Below the pieces are notes generated by a model. That model had not been told where the DNA came from. It did not search any database and saw only the letters and a list, made by a program, of their open reading frames with translations. DNA of 64,000 nucleotides, from NCBI RefSeq assembly GCF_030697375.1, contig NZ_JAUYQD010000004.1:1-64000 (forward strand). Direction: 5' to 3'. Shown here one piece after another: positions 8,557-17,742 of this stretch (position 1 is the stretch's first letter; each line of letters opens with the position of its first letter). The translations under genes were made by a program, and so were the position numbers. This DNA is from Rhodoferax sp. Its GTDB lineage: Bacteria > Pseudomonadota > Gammaproteobacteria > Burkholderiales > Burkholderiaceae_C.

Positions 8557-9324
8557 TCAATTGCCACCGAACACCTCAATGGCACGGCCCATGAGCGCAA
8601 TGAAGGGCTGATCCAACATCGGGAGCGTCACAGCGATACCGACCAAGCCAACGACCAGCGTGATCGGAAACCCGACCGCAAAAATATTCATCTGCGGTGC
8701 AACCCGGGAAATAATTCCCAACGCCAAATTCGCAAACATCAGCATCCCAACCATCGGTAGAGCAATCCACAAAGCACTGGCAAACAAGTCAGTGCCCAAG
8801 CGATACAACTTCATTTGGCCTAAGGCCTCTAAAAAATTCTGGTCCACTGGGAACGAGTGGAAGCTTCGGTTCACTGCGGCAAGCACCATCAAGTGGCCAT
8901 TCATCACCACAAAAAGCAGGGCCGTCATTTGTCCAAAGAAACGCGCTACTGCGCTGGACTGCGCGTTGAGGGTCGGATCAAAAAACGCCGCAAAATTCAG
9001 ACCCATTTGAAACCCAACCACCTCTCCCGCCAACTCCACCGCAGCAAAGACCAGTCGGACCACGAATCCAATAGCCAACCCGATTCCAACTTGCTGGATC
9101 ACCACACCAAGTACCTGGGGGTCATTGAAACCAATGACCGGCATGGAAGGCAAACTCGCCTGGGTGCCGAGCGCAACAAAAAAAGCGAGAGCGATTTTGG
9201 CCCTCATCGGAAAAGCCCGGGAGGAAAACACAGGCGCCGTGGTAAACACGGCGAGCACACGCAAGAAAGGCCACACCAATGGCGACACCCACGCCATGAG
9301 TTGCGCCTCAGTGAATGAGATCAC
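8557..9324 (-). CDS. fliR: Flagellar biosynthetic protein FliR
   Basis: FliR is an integral membrane part of the flagellar type III export gate with FliP and FliQ. The protein is hydrophobic, with about six membrane segments, and shows family features (WPFLRVLAVFTTAPVFSSRAFPMRAKIAL, ELAGEVVGFQMGLNFAAFFDP). I take the GTG at 9324, 13 bp after the fliQ stop and preceded by GAAGG, which gives 255 residues, the usual length. An ATG at 9387 would overlap fliQ. It is the last gene of the fli operon and is convergent with the NarL-type regulator 8 bp away. Confidence 0.93.
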   Translation of the reverse strand: MISFTEAQLMAWVSPLVWPFLRVLAVFTTAPVFSSRAFPMRAKIALAFFVALGTQASLPSMPVIGFNDPQVLGVVIQQVGIGLAIGFVVRLVFAAVELAGEVVGFQMGLNFAAFFDPTLNAQSSAVARFFGQMTALLFVVMNGHLMVLAAVNRSFHSFPVDQNFLEALGQMKLYRLGTDLFASALWIALPMVGMLMFANLALGIISRVAPQMNIFAVGFPITLVVGLVGIAVTLPMLDQPFIALMGRAIEVFGGN

Positions 9325-9337
9325 GGCGCAGCCTTCA

Positions 9338-9607
9338 TTAAATGACCGTACCGGGTATCGCCTCAAGGGTACGGCGAATGTATTCAACCAACATGGTCAG
9401 CATCCAAGGGCCCGCAATGGCAAAGACCGCGATCACCGCAATTAACTTCGGCACGAAAGCAAGAGTCGCTTCATGGATCTGCGTGACGGCCTGGAACAGA
9501 CTCACAAGTAGCCCAACAACCAAAGCAGCACCCAATACCGGCGAAGACACCATCAGAAGCATCAAAAGGGCCTCTTGCCCCATGGTTAACACCATTTGAG
9601 AATTCAT
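9338..9607 (-). CDS. fliQ: Flagellar biosynthetic protein FliQ
   Basis: FliQ is a small export-gate subunit. The 89-residue protein begins MNSQMVLTMGQEAL and contains two membrane hairpin segments (LLMLLMVSSPVLGAALVVGL and KLIAVIAVFAIAGPWML), with FQAVTQIHEATLAFVPK between them, which is diagnostic for FliQ. The open frame extends to 9667 but the ATG at 9607 gives the family length. It lies between fliP and fliR on the same strand. Confidence 0.96.
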   Translation of the reverse strand: MNSQMVLTMGQEALLMLLMVSSPVLGAALVVGLLVSLFQAVTQIHEATLAFVPKLIAVIAVFAIAGPWMLTMLVEYIRRTLEAIPGTVI

Positions 9608-9621
9608 AAAGTGCGCTCTCT

Positions 9622-10410
9622 TCAGGTCACAAAGCTGGCGGCCAATGACCCTATCAACAGATTCCATCCGTCCGCCAACACAAATAACATGAGCTTGAAC
9701 GGCAGTGCGACCAGCACCGGGGACAACATCATCATCCCAAGTGACATCAAGACGCTGGAAACAACAATGTCAATCACCAGAAAGGGGATAAAAATCATAA
9801 ATCCAATCTGGAAAGCAGACTTCAACTCGCTGATGACAAAAGCAGGCACCAAAACACGGATCGGTGCGGTTTCTGCGGTCACTTCAGGCCCGAGCTTTGC
9901 CAATTTGGCAAACAACGCGAAATCAGACTGCCGCGTTTGCTTCACCATAAAACCCCGCACGGGCGCCTCGGCCTTGCTCAGAGCCGTTTCAAAGGGAATC
10001 GTGTTTTTGGTGTAAGGCACATACGCGTCGGCATAAACCCGGTCCAGCGTGGGGCCCATCACAAACAAAGTTAAAAACAGCGACAAACCCACAATGACCT
10101 GGTTTGGGGGCGCGGACTGGGTCCCCAGTGCCTGACGCAATAGCGACAACACAATGACGATACGCGTAAAGCCTGTCATCATCAGAAGAACCGCAGGCAA
10201 GAACGACAGTGCCGTAAAAAACAGCAGCGTCTGAACAGGCACCGAAAAATTCAAACCCGAATCACCGGACCCCACCAACAAGGGCAATTGCCCTCCGGAC
10301 TGGGCGGCAGCCACACCGTGCAGCAAGACCGAAATCCCTCCCACCAATCCATTGCCAAGCACGCGCGCCCCCACGAAGCAATGACTTTTCCTGCGATCAA
10401 CGGCCCCCAT
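9622..10410 (-). CDS. fliP: Flagellar biosynthetic protein FliP
   Basis: FliP forms the core ring of the flagellar export gate. From the ATG at 10410 it has 262 residues. They include an N-terminal hydrophobic signal-like segment ([19 protein letters not shown]), [37 protein letters not shown], the periplasmic loop, and the C-terminal [23 protein letters not shown] region. Both stretches are FliP hallmarks. The frame stays open to 10740, but that part is fliO in another frame and gives implausible Gly/Arg-rich sequence. Confidence 0.96.
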   Translation of the reverse strand: MGAVDRRKSHCFVGARVLGNGLVGGISVLLHGVAAAQSGGQLPLLVGSGDSGLNFSVPVQTLLFFTALSFLPAVLLMMTGFTRIVIVLSLLRQALGTQSAPPNQVIVGLSLFLTLFVMGPTLDRVYADAYVPYTKNTIPFETALSKAEAPVRGFMVKQTRQSDFALFAKLAKLGPEVTAETAPIRVLVPAFVISELKSAFQIGFMIFIPFLVIDIVVSSVLMSLGMMMLSPVLVALPFKLMLFVLADGWNLLIGSLAASFVT

Positions 10411-10412
10411 AG

Positions 10413-10727
10413 TCAGTGCTCCCCCGAAAACTGCACGGGGAGAAGCTCGCCACCTGCTTTTTGAGACAGCACCACGGGCGCGCAATGCAGACAGGAAACC
10501 GCTTGTGGAGTCACTCCCAAGGTCAACCAAACGCGCGCACCTTCTGGGCCAACTTCTACCGTAACGACCCGCTGATGCGGCCCAACCGCCACCGCCGAAA
10601 TGATTTTCGAATGACCGCCAGCCCCCCCTTCGGCCTCCTTGGTGCGCTGCTTCACCCATTTCACTGCCATGGGAAGACAGGCAAGCAAAACAATGAAAAA
10701 CACCACGGAAACAATAGACTGCGTCAT
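10413..10727 (-). CDS. fliO: Flagellar biosynthetic protein FliO
   Basis: FliO is a small bitopic membrane protein that helps assemble the FliP ring. The 104-residue protein has one membrane segment at residues 4-22 ([19 protein letters not shown]), a basic KWVKQRTK stop-transfer, and a soluble domain with [18 protein letters not shown] typical of the FliO/MopB family. It ends two bases before the fliP start. FliO is poorly conserved, so position between fliN and fliP supports the call. Confidence 0.9.
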   Translation of the reverse strand: MTQSIVSVVFFIVLLACLPMAVKWVKQRTKEAEGGAGGHSKIISAVAVGPHQRVVTVEVGPEGARVWLTLGVTPQAVSCLHCAPVVLSQKAGGELLPVQFSGEH

Positions 10728-10736
10728 CCCGACCGA

Positions 10737-11183
10737 TCAACTTTTACTGATCCGGCGCAGACGCTCAGACGGCGTCACCACATCGGTCAAGCGAATACCA
10801 AATTTATCATTCACCACCACGACCTCCCCTTGGGCGATCAGATAGCCATTGACCAAAACATCCATAGGCTCGCCGGCCAAGGCATCCAACTCAACGACTG
10901 ACCCTTGGCCCAGTTGCAAGATATGCTTGATCGGCACTTTGGTACGCCCCAACTCCACCGACAACTGTACCGGTATATCCAGCACCATATTGATGTCGTT
11001 GATTGGCGCCTCGCCTCCACCGCTCGGAAACGAGGAGAAGGGTTTGGGGGCATCCCCCGCCATCACGCCGCCCGATTGGCCATCGGACCCCGTAGATTCG
11101 GATGCCTTTTGCTCCAGCAGGGCTTCAGCCCAATCGGCCATTCCATCATCGGCCGCTTCATCGGGTCTGTCTTCAGATGCCAT
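10737..11183 (-). CDS. fliN: Flagellar motor switch protein FliN
   Basis: FliN forms the lower part of the C-ring and contributes to switching and to docking of export substrates. The 148-residue protein has a low-complexity acidic N-terminal half and a C-terminal SpoA domain ([29 protein letters not shown], ...[29 protein letters not shown]). Its start overlaps the fliM stop by 11 bp, so translation is probably coupled. Confidence 0.96.
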   Translation of the reverse strand: MASEDRPDEAADDGMADWAEALLEQKASESTGSDGQSGGVMAGDAPKPFSSFPSGGGEAPINDINMVLDIPVQLSVELGRTKVPIKHILQLGQGSVVELDALAGEPMDVLVNGYLIAQGEVVVVNDKFGIRLTDVVTPSERLRRISKS

Positions 11184-12177
11184 TTCTTTCTCCTAACCAA
11201 TTTTGGTCGTTGCCACGCAACGCCCTATCAATGCGAATTGCATATTTGGAGTTATGGGTCCCGTATTGACACTCGAAAATGGGCACACCGTCCACACATG
11301 CTTGAATTTTTGGCAAACGGTCCAGCTCAATGAAATCGCCCTTCTTCATGCCCAGTAATTGCTCCACGGTCGCGTCAGCACGCGCCAACTCGGCAACCAA
11401 AACAACCTCTGCCGCTTGAATTTCGCGTGTCAGCACATTGACCCAGCGCCGATCCACCTCTATGGAGTCTCCCTGCGTGGACGAATACAGCACATCCCGA
11501 ATGGGCTCCAACGTGGAGTACGGAAAGCAAAAATGAATGGCGCCAGAAATGTCACCAATTTCCAGCTGAAATGAAGTCGAAATAACAATTTCACTCGGCG
11601 TGGCGATATTTGCAAATTGTGGCTGCATCTCCGAGCGCTGGTACTCCAGTTCCAGGGGGTAGATCCCCTTCCACGCTTTTTTGTACTCTGCCGTAATCAC
11701 ATCAACCAGCCGATTGATCACGCGCTGCTCTGTCGCAGAAAAATCTCGGCCTTCGATCCGGGTTTGGAATTTTCCGATGCCTCCGTACAAGGTGTCAATG
11801 ACACCAAACACCAATGCGGGTTCACAAACCACCATGCCACTTCCCCGCAACGGTCGAATCGCGACGATGTTGAAGTTCGTTGGCACGGCCAACTCCCTCA
11901 AAAAAGCACTGTACCGTTGCACCACCACGGAACCGACCGATATCTCAGGACTGCGCCGGATAAAGTTAAACAGACCGACACGCAAATTGCGCGCAAAACG
12001 CTCGTTGACAATCTCCATAGTGGGCATACGCCCACGCACAATTCGTTCTTGGCTGGAAATGTTGTACGCACGAACCTCGCCGTGTTCGGCAGCTTCTTCA
12101 ACCGTTTTCTGACTCTCGCCGGTTACACCTTCCAGGAGGGCGTCAACTTCTTCCTGGGAAAGAAATGATTCACTCAT
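11173..12177 (-). CDS. fliM: Flagellar motor switch protein FliM
   Basis: FliM is the C-ring protein that binds phosphorylated CheY. The 334-residue protein has the conserved N-terminal CheY-binding peptide (FLSQEEVDALLEG), a middle CheC-like domain (RNLRVGLFNFIRRSPEISVG, GSGMVVCEPALVFGVIDTLYGG) and a C-terminal SpoA domain (ADATVEQLLGMKKGDFIELD). It is 21 bp downstream of fliL and overlaps fliN. Confidence 0.97.
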   Translation of the reverse strand: MSESFLSQEEVDALLEGVTGESQKTVEEAAEHGEVRAYNISSQERIVRGRMPTMEIVNERFARNLRVGLFNFIRRSPEISVGSVVVQRYSAFLRELAVPTNFNIVAIRPLRGSGMVVCEPALVFGVIDTLYGGIGKFQTRIEGRDFSATEQRVINRLVDVITAEYKKAWKGIYPLELEYQRSEMQPQFANIATPSEIVISTSFQLEIGDISGAIHFCFPYSTLEPIRDVLYSSTQGDSIEVDRRWVNVLTREIQAAEVVLVAELARADATVEQLLGMKKGDFIELDRLPKIQACVDGVPIFECQYGTHNSKYAIRIDRALRGNDQNWLGERNGI

Positions 12178-12198
12178 ACAACGGTACCTGTATCACCA

Positions 12199-12804
12199 TC
12201 ACTGGACAATAAAGCTGGAAAACAAGACACCGGTCACGGGATATTCCGCATGTGCCTTTTTCTTACTGGCCTTTTTAACCTTTTTGGGAGGCACGGCTTC
12301 CTCGGCCTCCTCTTCACCGCCGCCAAAAGGGAGCGAGGTTTCGCGAAGAATATCTTTTGCAAGCTGCTCTTTGCCTTCTTGCTTAAGAAGCTCCTCTGCC
12401 GTGCGTTGAGAAATCAGCATCAGGATGCCACTGCGAATGGTCGGGAGGTAGGCCTTCACCGTGTCAGAGGCATGTGCGTCCGTCACCACCAAAGTGACGC
12501 CGACCTGAGCCACTTTCTCCCCACCGGGATCCGCCAGATTCACCACCATATTGTCCAACGGCAAATAGACAGGAGGAGTTTGGGATGTTGCATGGGCCGC
12601 CTTGGTGGAAGCCCCCTCGGCCTCGTCTACCCCCTCTTCTGCAGCCGCCCGTTGCTTGCTGATGTAGAAAAACGCACCACCGCCACCCAGGACAAGGAGA
12701 AGCACCACCCCGACAATGATGATCAACATCTTTTTGCTCTTGGCAGGGGCTTTCCCGGAATCGGACGATTCAGCTGCATCAGCTGCTTTAGGTTTCCCAG
12801 ACAC
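12199..12804 (-). CDS. fliL: Flagellar basal body-associated protein FliL
   Basis: FliL is a single-pass inner membrane protein around the stator. The protein has a charged cytoplasmic N terminus, a membrane segment at about residues 26-48 (MLIIIVGVVLLLVLGGGGAFFY) and a periplasmic domain (VYLPLDNMVVNLADPGGEKVAQVGVTLVV). At 201 residues it is longer than E. coli FliL (154). The extra length comes from an acidic/Ala linker and a Lys/Glu-rich insert near residues 165-187. A separate promoter is possible, since 111 bp separate it from fliK. Confidence 0.94.
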   Translation of the reverse strand: MSGKPKAADAAESSDSGKAPAKSKKMLIIIVGVVLLLVLGGGGAFFYISKQRAAAEEGVDEAEGASTKAAHATSQTPPVYLPLDNMVVNLADPGGEKVAQVGVTLVVTDAHASDTVKAYLPTIRSGILMLISQRTAEELLKQEGKEQLAKDILRETSLPFGGGEEEAEEAVPPKKVKKASKKKAHAEYPVTGVLFSSFIVQ

Positions 12805-12915
12805 AATATTTCCTTAATGAGGTCCGTCCATTATTGGACACATCCGCCAGGCACAAAGCGCAAATAAACTGCACGAACCCAGCCACGGTGCCGATATTGA
12901 CATATTCCGCACCCA
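12805..12915. other. fliK-fliL spacer with small inverted repeat
   Basis: This gap breaks the otherwise tightly packed fli operon. At 12826-12839 it holds a perfect inverted repeat, GTCCA-TTAT-TGGAC, about 20 bases before the fliL start. The hairpin is too weak and lacks a U-run for a terminator. It could be an operator or have no function. Confidence 0.4.
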
Positions 12916-14127
12916 CTAGACGAAAAGATCCAATGCGCGACCCAAAGTACGGCTTGTTGGGGGGAGTGCATTGGCTGAAATCGGCTGCGTTGAAGTCACG
13001 GAAGCTTGTCGCCCCCCTTGTTGGGCCTTACGGTCCTGCGTACCTTGGTTTCCTGTTCCTGCCGTATCGACAGAAACGCCGGACAACACCAGCCCCTCGC
13101 GCTGCAACATGTCCTTCAAGTGCGTGCTGGCATTCTCCAGCACCTCGCGGGCCCGTAACTCATCGGTCCGAAACGCCACCTGCGCTTCATTGCCTTGCAT
13201 ACTGATGCTCACCTCCACCGGGCTGTTACCAATCCCGTCCAGCGTCATTTCTGCGTTTTTTACGTCACTAGAAATCCAGTATTTCACTTGCTCCGCCACA
13301 TACACGTCCGATGGCGGGACCACCGCCGAGGCCGTTAGAACCGCAGTTGCCGGAGCGCCCGTGGGGAGCGCTTGGGGAGGCTGAGCGCCCTCCATGGCAT
13401 TGGATTTGAAGATAGTGTGCTCACTCACTTTGTCCTCACGCCGAACCGCCACCATGGCCGTTGCCAATGCGGTGTCGACCGGAGAAGGACGATTGAACAC
13501 ATCTTCCGCTTTTTGCAATTTGGAAAGCGCCTGTGCATCCGCCTGGGCATTGCTTGCGGCCACACCCGCCAACTCTGTGCCTGTGGCGGCTTGGTTCGCC
13601 GCGAACTCCGGCAAGCCCTTGCCAGGCTTTCGTGTTGTTGGCAGCGTGGACTCGGCCACAAGACTGGGCTGTGACTGCGCGTTGGGTGTTAGAGCGTCTG
13701 AGGGCAGGCGCAACGCAGTGCCCTTTGTGGGACTGCCGAGGGCATTCAGCGGTGCACCGGTAGTCGGCGCAAGCGTAGGTTCCGCTTGCACGGGACTCCA
13801 CTGCAGGGACTGCGCAAGCAAAGCGGTGGCGTCCATAGGCACATTGGAATCGGACTCCAGCGCGGCCGAAGCTGCTGGTGTCAGTGTGGACGCCAGCATA
13901 GACCCGTCTTGCAACACAGGCAACGACGACAGTGGCGACTCCTCGTCGTTGGTCAACGTGATGGTCGGTGCCACTGCCGTATCCATGGCAGCCAGAACTG
14001 CCATAAAACCACCTGCGCCACCCGCATCGGTCTGGTCGGTGCCAGCAGACTTTCCCTTGGCGCCTTTGGTATTTGAAGCGGCGGCCGGTTTCGCCTCGCT
14101 GGAGGCATGCGCTTTTTCGATGGTCAT
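12916..14127 (-). CDS. fliK: Flagellar hook-length control protein FliK
   Basis: FliK is secreted during hook assembly and switches export specificity when the hook reaches its length. The 403-residue protein has a long Ala/Thr/Pro-rich, poorly conserved N-terminal part, as expected for the ruler region. Its C-terminal domain has the family core (LDGIGNSPVEVSISMQGNEA, QVAFRTDELRAREVLENA, LKDMLQREGLVLSGVSVDT). Its ATG overlaps the TGA of fliJ (ATGA). Confidence 0.92.
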   Translation of the reverse strand: MTIEKAHASSEAKPAAASNTKGAKGKSAGTDQTDAGGAGGFMAVLAAMDTAVAPTITLTNDEESPLSSLPVLQDGSMLASTLTPAASAALESDSNVPMDATALLAQSLQWSPVQAEPTLAPTTGAPLNALGSPTKGTALRLPSDALTPNAQSQPSLVAESTLPTTRKPGKGLPEFAANQAATGTELAGVAASNAQADAQALSKLQKAEDVFNRPSPVDTALATAMVAVRREDKVSEHTIFKSNAMEGAQPPQALPTGAPATAVLTASAVVPPSDVYVAEQVKYWISSDVKNAEMTLDGIGNSPVEVSISMQGNEAQVAFRTDELRAREVLENASTHLKDMLQREGLVLSGVSVDTAGTGNQGTQDRKAQQGGRQASVTSTQPISANALPPTSRTLGRALDLFV

Positions 14128-14591
14128 ATGGTTTCCCCACTCATGGTTCGGCCCCGTGTCCGGGCATGTTGCATCCCTGCAAATTCATCTGTCAATCGCT
14201 GCTCCCTGCGTCTTTGCGTCAGTTGCTGGGCGGCCTGCCGTGTCTCCAAGACCTGTTTAAGACCTGCCAACCGGAATTCCGCCTGCAATAGCGCCTGCGC
14301 CGTCAATTCCACCTGGCGATTCGCTTTGCTGATCGCATCGGTCTGCAACACAATGGCCTGTTGAAGCCGGGCGGTAAATTGGTAATGGTGGCGGATCAAC
14401 TCTGCCGACAGCGCCACGTAGTTGGGACTTGACCAGCGGGCATCGGTTTCCCCCGCATACCCTTGCAACTGCGCCATCTGATGCTGCGCGCCGCCGAGGG
14501 TGCGCTTGGTTCTTGCAACAGCCTTGGCAAGGTCGTCGCGTTGGCGTGTGGCCAATTCAATGGCCAGAACGATGCTTCTTAGTTCAGACAT
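14124..14591 (-). CDS. fliJ: Flagellar export chaperone FliJ
   Basis: FliJ is a coiled-coil export chaperone that sits in the FliI ATPase ring. The 155-residue, Gln/Arg/Ala-rich helical protein has heptad-like patterns throughout and little else to recognise, so position between fliI and fliK carries weight. I use the ATG at 14591 (MSELRSIVLAIELATRQ). An in-frame TTG at 14624 overlapping the fliI end would add 11 residues. Confidence 0.88.
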   Translation of the reverse strand: MSELRSIVLAIELATRQRDDLAKAVARTKRTLGGAQHQMAQLQGYAGETDARWSSPNYVALSAELIRHHYQFTARLQQAIVLQTDAISKANRQVELTAQALLQAEFRLAGLKQVLETRQAAQQLTQRRREQRLTDEFAGMQHARTRGRTMSGETI

Positions 14592-14616
14592 GGCCACTCC
14601 AAGGGGTGTGCTCTCG

Positions 14617-16035
14617 TCATCCAAAATTCGGGTTCAGCGAAGTCGCCGCAGACATCTCTGCCACGACCATGTGCATAGGGGACGACTCGTACATATCTTG
14701 CTGCAAGAACTGGCTCATATTGGCATGCAGCGCAATGGCCTCGTCCAGCGCGGGGTCTGACCCCTGCGCATACGCGCCGATCTGTACCAAATCACGGCCG
14801 CGCTCGTATTTCGAGTACACCGCCCGAAAGCGGCGTGCCAGTTCAAAGTGGGCCCGCGGCACCACGTTGTGCATCACACGGGAGGCCGACTGCTCCACAT
14901 CAATCGCCGGGTAGTGCCCCGACTCCGCCAGGGCGCGTGACAACACAATATGTCCGTCCAAAATCGCCCGGGCCGCGTCCGCAATCGGGTCTTGCTGGTC
15001 GTCGCCTTCGGACAGCACCGTGTAAAAAGCGGTAATCGACCCCACCCCGTTCAAACCATTGCCGCTGCGCTCGACCAATTGCGGTAGCTTGGCGAAACAC
15101 GACGGGGGATATCCTTTCGTCGCAGGAGGCTCCCCAATGGCCAAAGCAATTTCGCGCTGTGCCATGGCATACCGGGTCAGGGAGTCCATGAGCAACAGCA
15201 CATGTTTTCCCTCGTCGCGAAAACTCTCGGCAATGGCGGTCGCGTACGAGGCGCCCTGCATGCGCAGCAGGGGCGGGGCATCGGCCGGAGCCGCTACCAC
15301 CACCGAACGCGCCCGGCCTTCGGCGCCCAAGATGTCTTCAATGAACTCCTTGACCTCCCGGCCCCGTTCACCGATCAGGCCCACCACAATCACGTCGGCT
15401 TGCGTGTAGCGGGCCATCATGCCGAGCAGCACACTTTTGCCTACACCCGACCCGGCAAACAGGCCTATGCGCTGTCCGCGGCCGACCGAAAGCAAAGCAT
15501 TGATCGCCCGCACCCCGGTATCCAAAGGCTCACGCACCGGCGCCCGGTCCATGGCGTTGATGGGTTTGCGGTCCAAGGGCTTGGAGCTGACATCCGTAAT
15601 AGGCCCCAATCGGTCCATCGGATTGCCTTGCGAATCCACCACCCGGCCCAGCAATCCGTCACCCAAGGGCAGCCGCAACATGCCAGCATCCGCGGCAGAC
15701 ACGGTAGAAGCCGCCTCACCCAGGCGTGGTACCGGCACATAGGCGGCGGCGGGAGCCACGCCCGCTCCGCTGGACAAACCATAGACATCCCCAGCCGGCA
15801 TTAAAAACGCCCTGTCCCCAGAAAACCCCACCACCTCCGCCAAGACAGGTCCCCGCGATTTCATGGAAACCACGCACTGCGACCCCACAGGCACCCGGAT
15901 TCCCGTGGCTTCCAGCACCAAGCCGGTCAAACGGGTCAAGGTCCCGCGCACCTCCAGGGTACTGTCGCGCGCCACACTCTGGCGGGCACGGTCCAGAAAC
16001 TCCTGCCATTTCCCGCTGGCTTCAGCTGAGGTCAT
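14617..16035 (-). CDS. fliI: Flagellum-specific ATP synthase FliI
   Basis: FliI is the ATPase of the flagellar type III export apparatus, homologous to F1 beta. From the ATG at 16035 it has 472 residues. The P-loop is [15 protein letters not shown], Walker B is [25 protein letters not shown], and the family signature [18 protein letters not shown] is present. The start overlaps the fliH end by 14 bp. The open frame continues upstream to 16221 but only within fliH. Confidence 0.97.
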   Translation of the reverse strand: MTSAEASGKWQEFLDRARQSVARDSTLEVRGTLTRLTGLVLEATGIRVPVGSQCVVSMKSRGPVLAEVVGFSGDRAFLMPAGDVYGLSSGAGVAPAAAYVPVPRLGEAASTVSAADAGMLRLPLGDGLLGRVVDSQGNPMDRLGPITDVSSKPLDRKPINAMDRAPVREPLDTGVRAINALLSVGRGQRIGLFAGSGVGKSVLLGMMARYTQADVIVVGLIGERGREVKEFIEDILGAEGRARSVVVAAPADAPPLLRMQGASYATAIAESFRDEGKHVLLLMDSLTRYAMAQREIALAIGEPPATKGYPPSCFAKLPQLVERSGNGLNGVGSITAFYTVLSEGDDQQDPIADAARAILDGHIVLSRALAESGHYPAIDVEQSASRVMHNVVPRAHFELARRFRAVYSKYERGRDLVQIGAYAQGSDPALDEAIALHANMSQFLQQDMYESSPMHMVVAEMSAATSLNPNFG

Positions 16036-16723
16036 CGCCCACCTCCCACGCAGAATCCAGCCCCAAACTGGCCACAGAACGCTGCCAGCGTTTTTCCAGC
16101 GTGCCGTCCACCACGGTGCCCGCCGACTCGACCAGACAGCCCCCCCGGGCCACGGAGGCATCCGCCAACAAGGTGAGCGACAGGCCGGAAAACTCGGTGC
16201 GAAGCACTTCGGCCAGCACATCCTGGTCCAAGGGATTCAGCCGAACCAAAGCAGCTTTGCTGTCGATGGCCAATACGCTCAGCGCTTCCCGGATGACAGG
16301 CTGCAAGGCGTTGGGATTGGTGGACAGCTCATGGCGCAGCACTTGGCGGGCCAGCTCACAGGCCAGCTCCAAAACGCCCTTGGCCATCACCTGCTCTTGC
16401 TCCGCAATTTGCGCTTGTGCAGACTCAAACAATTGGCCAAATTGCAGGGCCGCCTCGTTGCCTTGGATGGCAATGTATTCGTTGATTTGCCGCTGGCCTT
16501 CCAGGGTCGCTTGGGCATGGCCCTGGGCAAAGCCTTGGGCATAACCATCGTCAAAACCGGCTTGCCGCAGCACATTTTCCTTGGCCTGTGCCTCGGCCTG
16601 CTCCTGTGCCTTGAGCTTGGCGGCAAACCGCAGGGACGACTGGTCCACGGCACCAAACTGCCAATCGGTTACCACGCCGACTTCTTCGCCGGGAATAAAG
16701 CGTGAATGGGTACGGGTCATCAC
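16022..16723 (-). CDS. fliH: Flagellar assembly protein FliH
   Basis: FliH is the peripheral stalk-like regulator of FliI and links it to the C-ring. The 233-residue protein has the GxxxG-type repeat region typical of FliH ([17 protein letters not shown], about residues 70-86), a long helical middle and a C-terminal domain with [13 protein letters not shown] and [22 protein letters not shown]. Its ATG overlaps the fliG stop (ATGA), so the two are coupled. Confidence 0.94.
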   Translation of the reverse strand: MMTRTHSRFIPGEEVGVVTDWQFGAVDQSSLRFAAKLKAQEQAEAQAKENVLRQAGFDDGYAQGFAQGHAQATLEGQRQINEYIAIQGNEAALQFGQLFESAQAQIAEQEQVMAKGVLELACELARQVLRHELSTNPNALQPVIREALSVLAIDSKAALVRLNPLDQDVLAEVLRTEFSGLSLTLLADASVARGGCLVESAGTVVDGTLEKRWQRSVASLGLDSAWEVGDDLS

Positions 16724-17721
16724 ACCATGGCGTCGTCGCCACCTCCGCCGCCAATCACAATCTGGCCTTCGTCGGCCAAACGGCGCACCGTCTTGAGAAT
16801 TTCCTTTTGTTGGGCCTCGACCTCGGACAGGCGCATAGGGCCGCGGGATTCCAGATCTTCCCGCAAGGTGGCGGCCGCCCGCGAGGACATATTGGCCAGG
16901 ATTTTTTCCTTGAGTTCGGGTTGGGCGCCCTTGAGTGCCACGATCAGCACGTCGGAAGACACTTCCTTCAGCACCATCTGGATACCTTTGTCGTCGAGTT
17001 TGATCACATCGTCAAACACAAACATCTTGTCCATGATCTTCTGGGCCAAGTCAGCGTCATGGCTGCGGATCGACTCAATCACCGTGCCCTCAATGGCCGT
17101 ACCCATCAGGTTGATCATCTCCGCAGCAGTTTTGACCCCACCCAGCGACGACTTGCGAATCTTGTCGCCACCGGCCAGCACCTTGAACAAGACCTCGTTC
17201 AGGTCTTTAAGGGCGGTCGGCTGGATACCTTCCATGGTGGCCACCCGCAGCATGACTTCGTTGCGCTGGCGCTCGGTCAGATTTTTCAGCACGTCGGCGG
17301 CCTGGTCGAAGTCCAGGTGCACCAATATGGCGGCCACGATTTGCGGGTGCTCGTTGCGCAGCAGTTCGGCCACCGACAAGGGGTCCATCCACTTCAGGCT
17401 TTCAATGCCGGAGACGTCCCCGCCCTGCAAAATGCGGTCGATCAGCAAGGCTGCCTTGTCATCGCCCAGCGCCAGCTTGAGCACCGAACGGACATAGTCG
17501 CCCGAGTTGGACACCAACAGGCTCTGCGACGCGGCCACCCCGGTGAATTTGCCCACCACCTCGTCCACCCGCTCGCGGGTAATTTGGGACGTCTTGGCAA
17601 TGGCCTCTCCGAGCTTTTGCACCTCTTTGGGTGACAAATGCTTGAACACCTCCGATGCTTCCGCCTCGCCCAGAGACATCATCAGAATTGCAGCGTCTTG
17701 TAGTCCGTCGTCTTGTGCCAT
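16720..17721 (-). CDS. fliG: Flagellar motor switch protein FliG
   Basis: FliG is the C-ring rotor protein that contacts MotA and FliF. The 333-residue protein has all three domains. The N-terminal part starts LQDAAILMMSLGEAEASEVFKHLSP. The middle ARM region contains EHPQIVAAILVHLDFDQAADVLKNL. The C-terminal torque domain contains MFVFDDVIKLDDKGIQMVLKEV with the charged residues that face MotA. Length matches the family. Confidence 0.97.
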   Translation of the reverse strand: MAQDDGLQDAAILMMSLGEAEASEVFKHLSPKEVQKLGEAIAKTSQITRERVDEVVGKFTGVAASQSLLVSNSGDYVRSVLKLALGDDKAALLIDRILQGGDVSGIESLKWMDPLSVAELLRNEHPQIVAAILVHLDFDQAADVLKNLTERQRNEVMLRVATMEGIQPTALKDLNEVLFKVLAGGDKIRKSSLGGVKTAAEMINLMGTAIEGTVIESIRSHDADLAQKIMDKMFVFDDVIKLDDKGIQMVLKEVSSDVLIVALKGAQPELKEKILANMSSRAAATLREDLESRGPMRLSEVEAQQKEILKTVRRLADEGQIVIGGGGGDDAMV

Positions 17722-17742
17722 GGTGCTATTTTGCGCCGGACT

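Noticed and set aside
10411..10740. N-terminal extension of fliP
   Set aside because: The added 110 residues overlap fliO in another frame and have Gly/Arg-rich nonsense composition.
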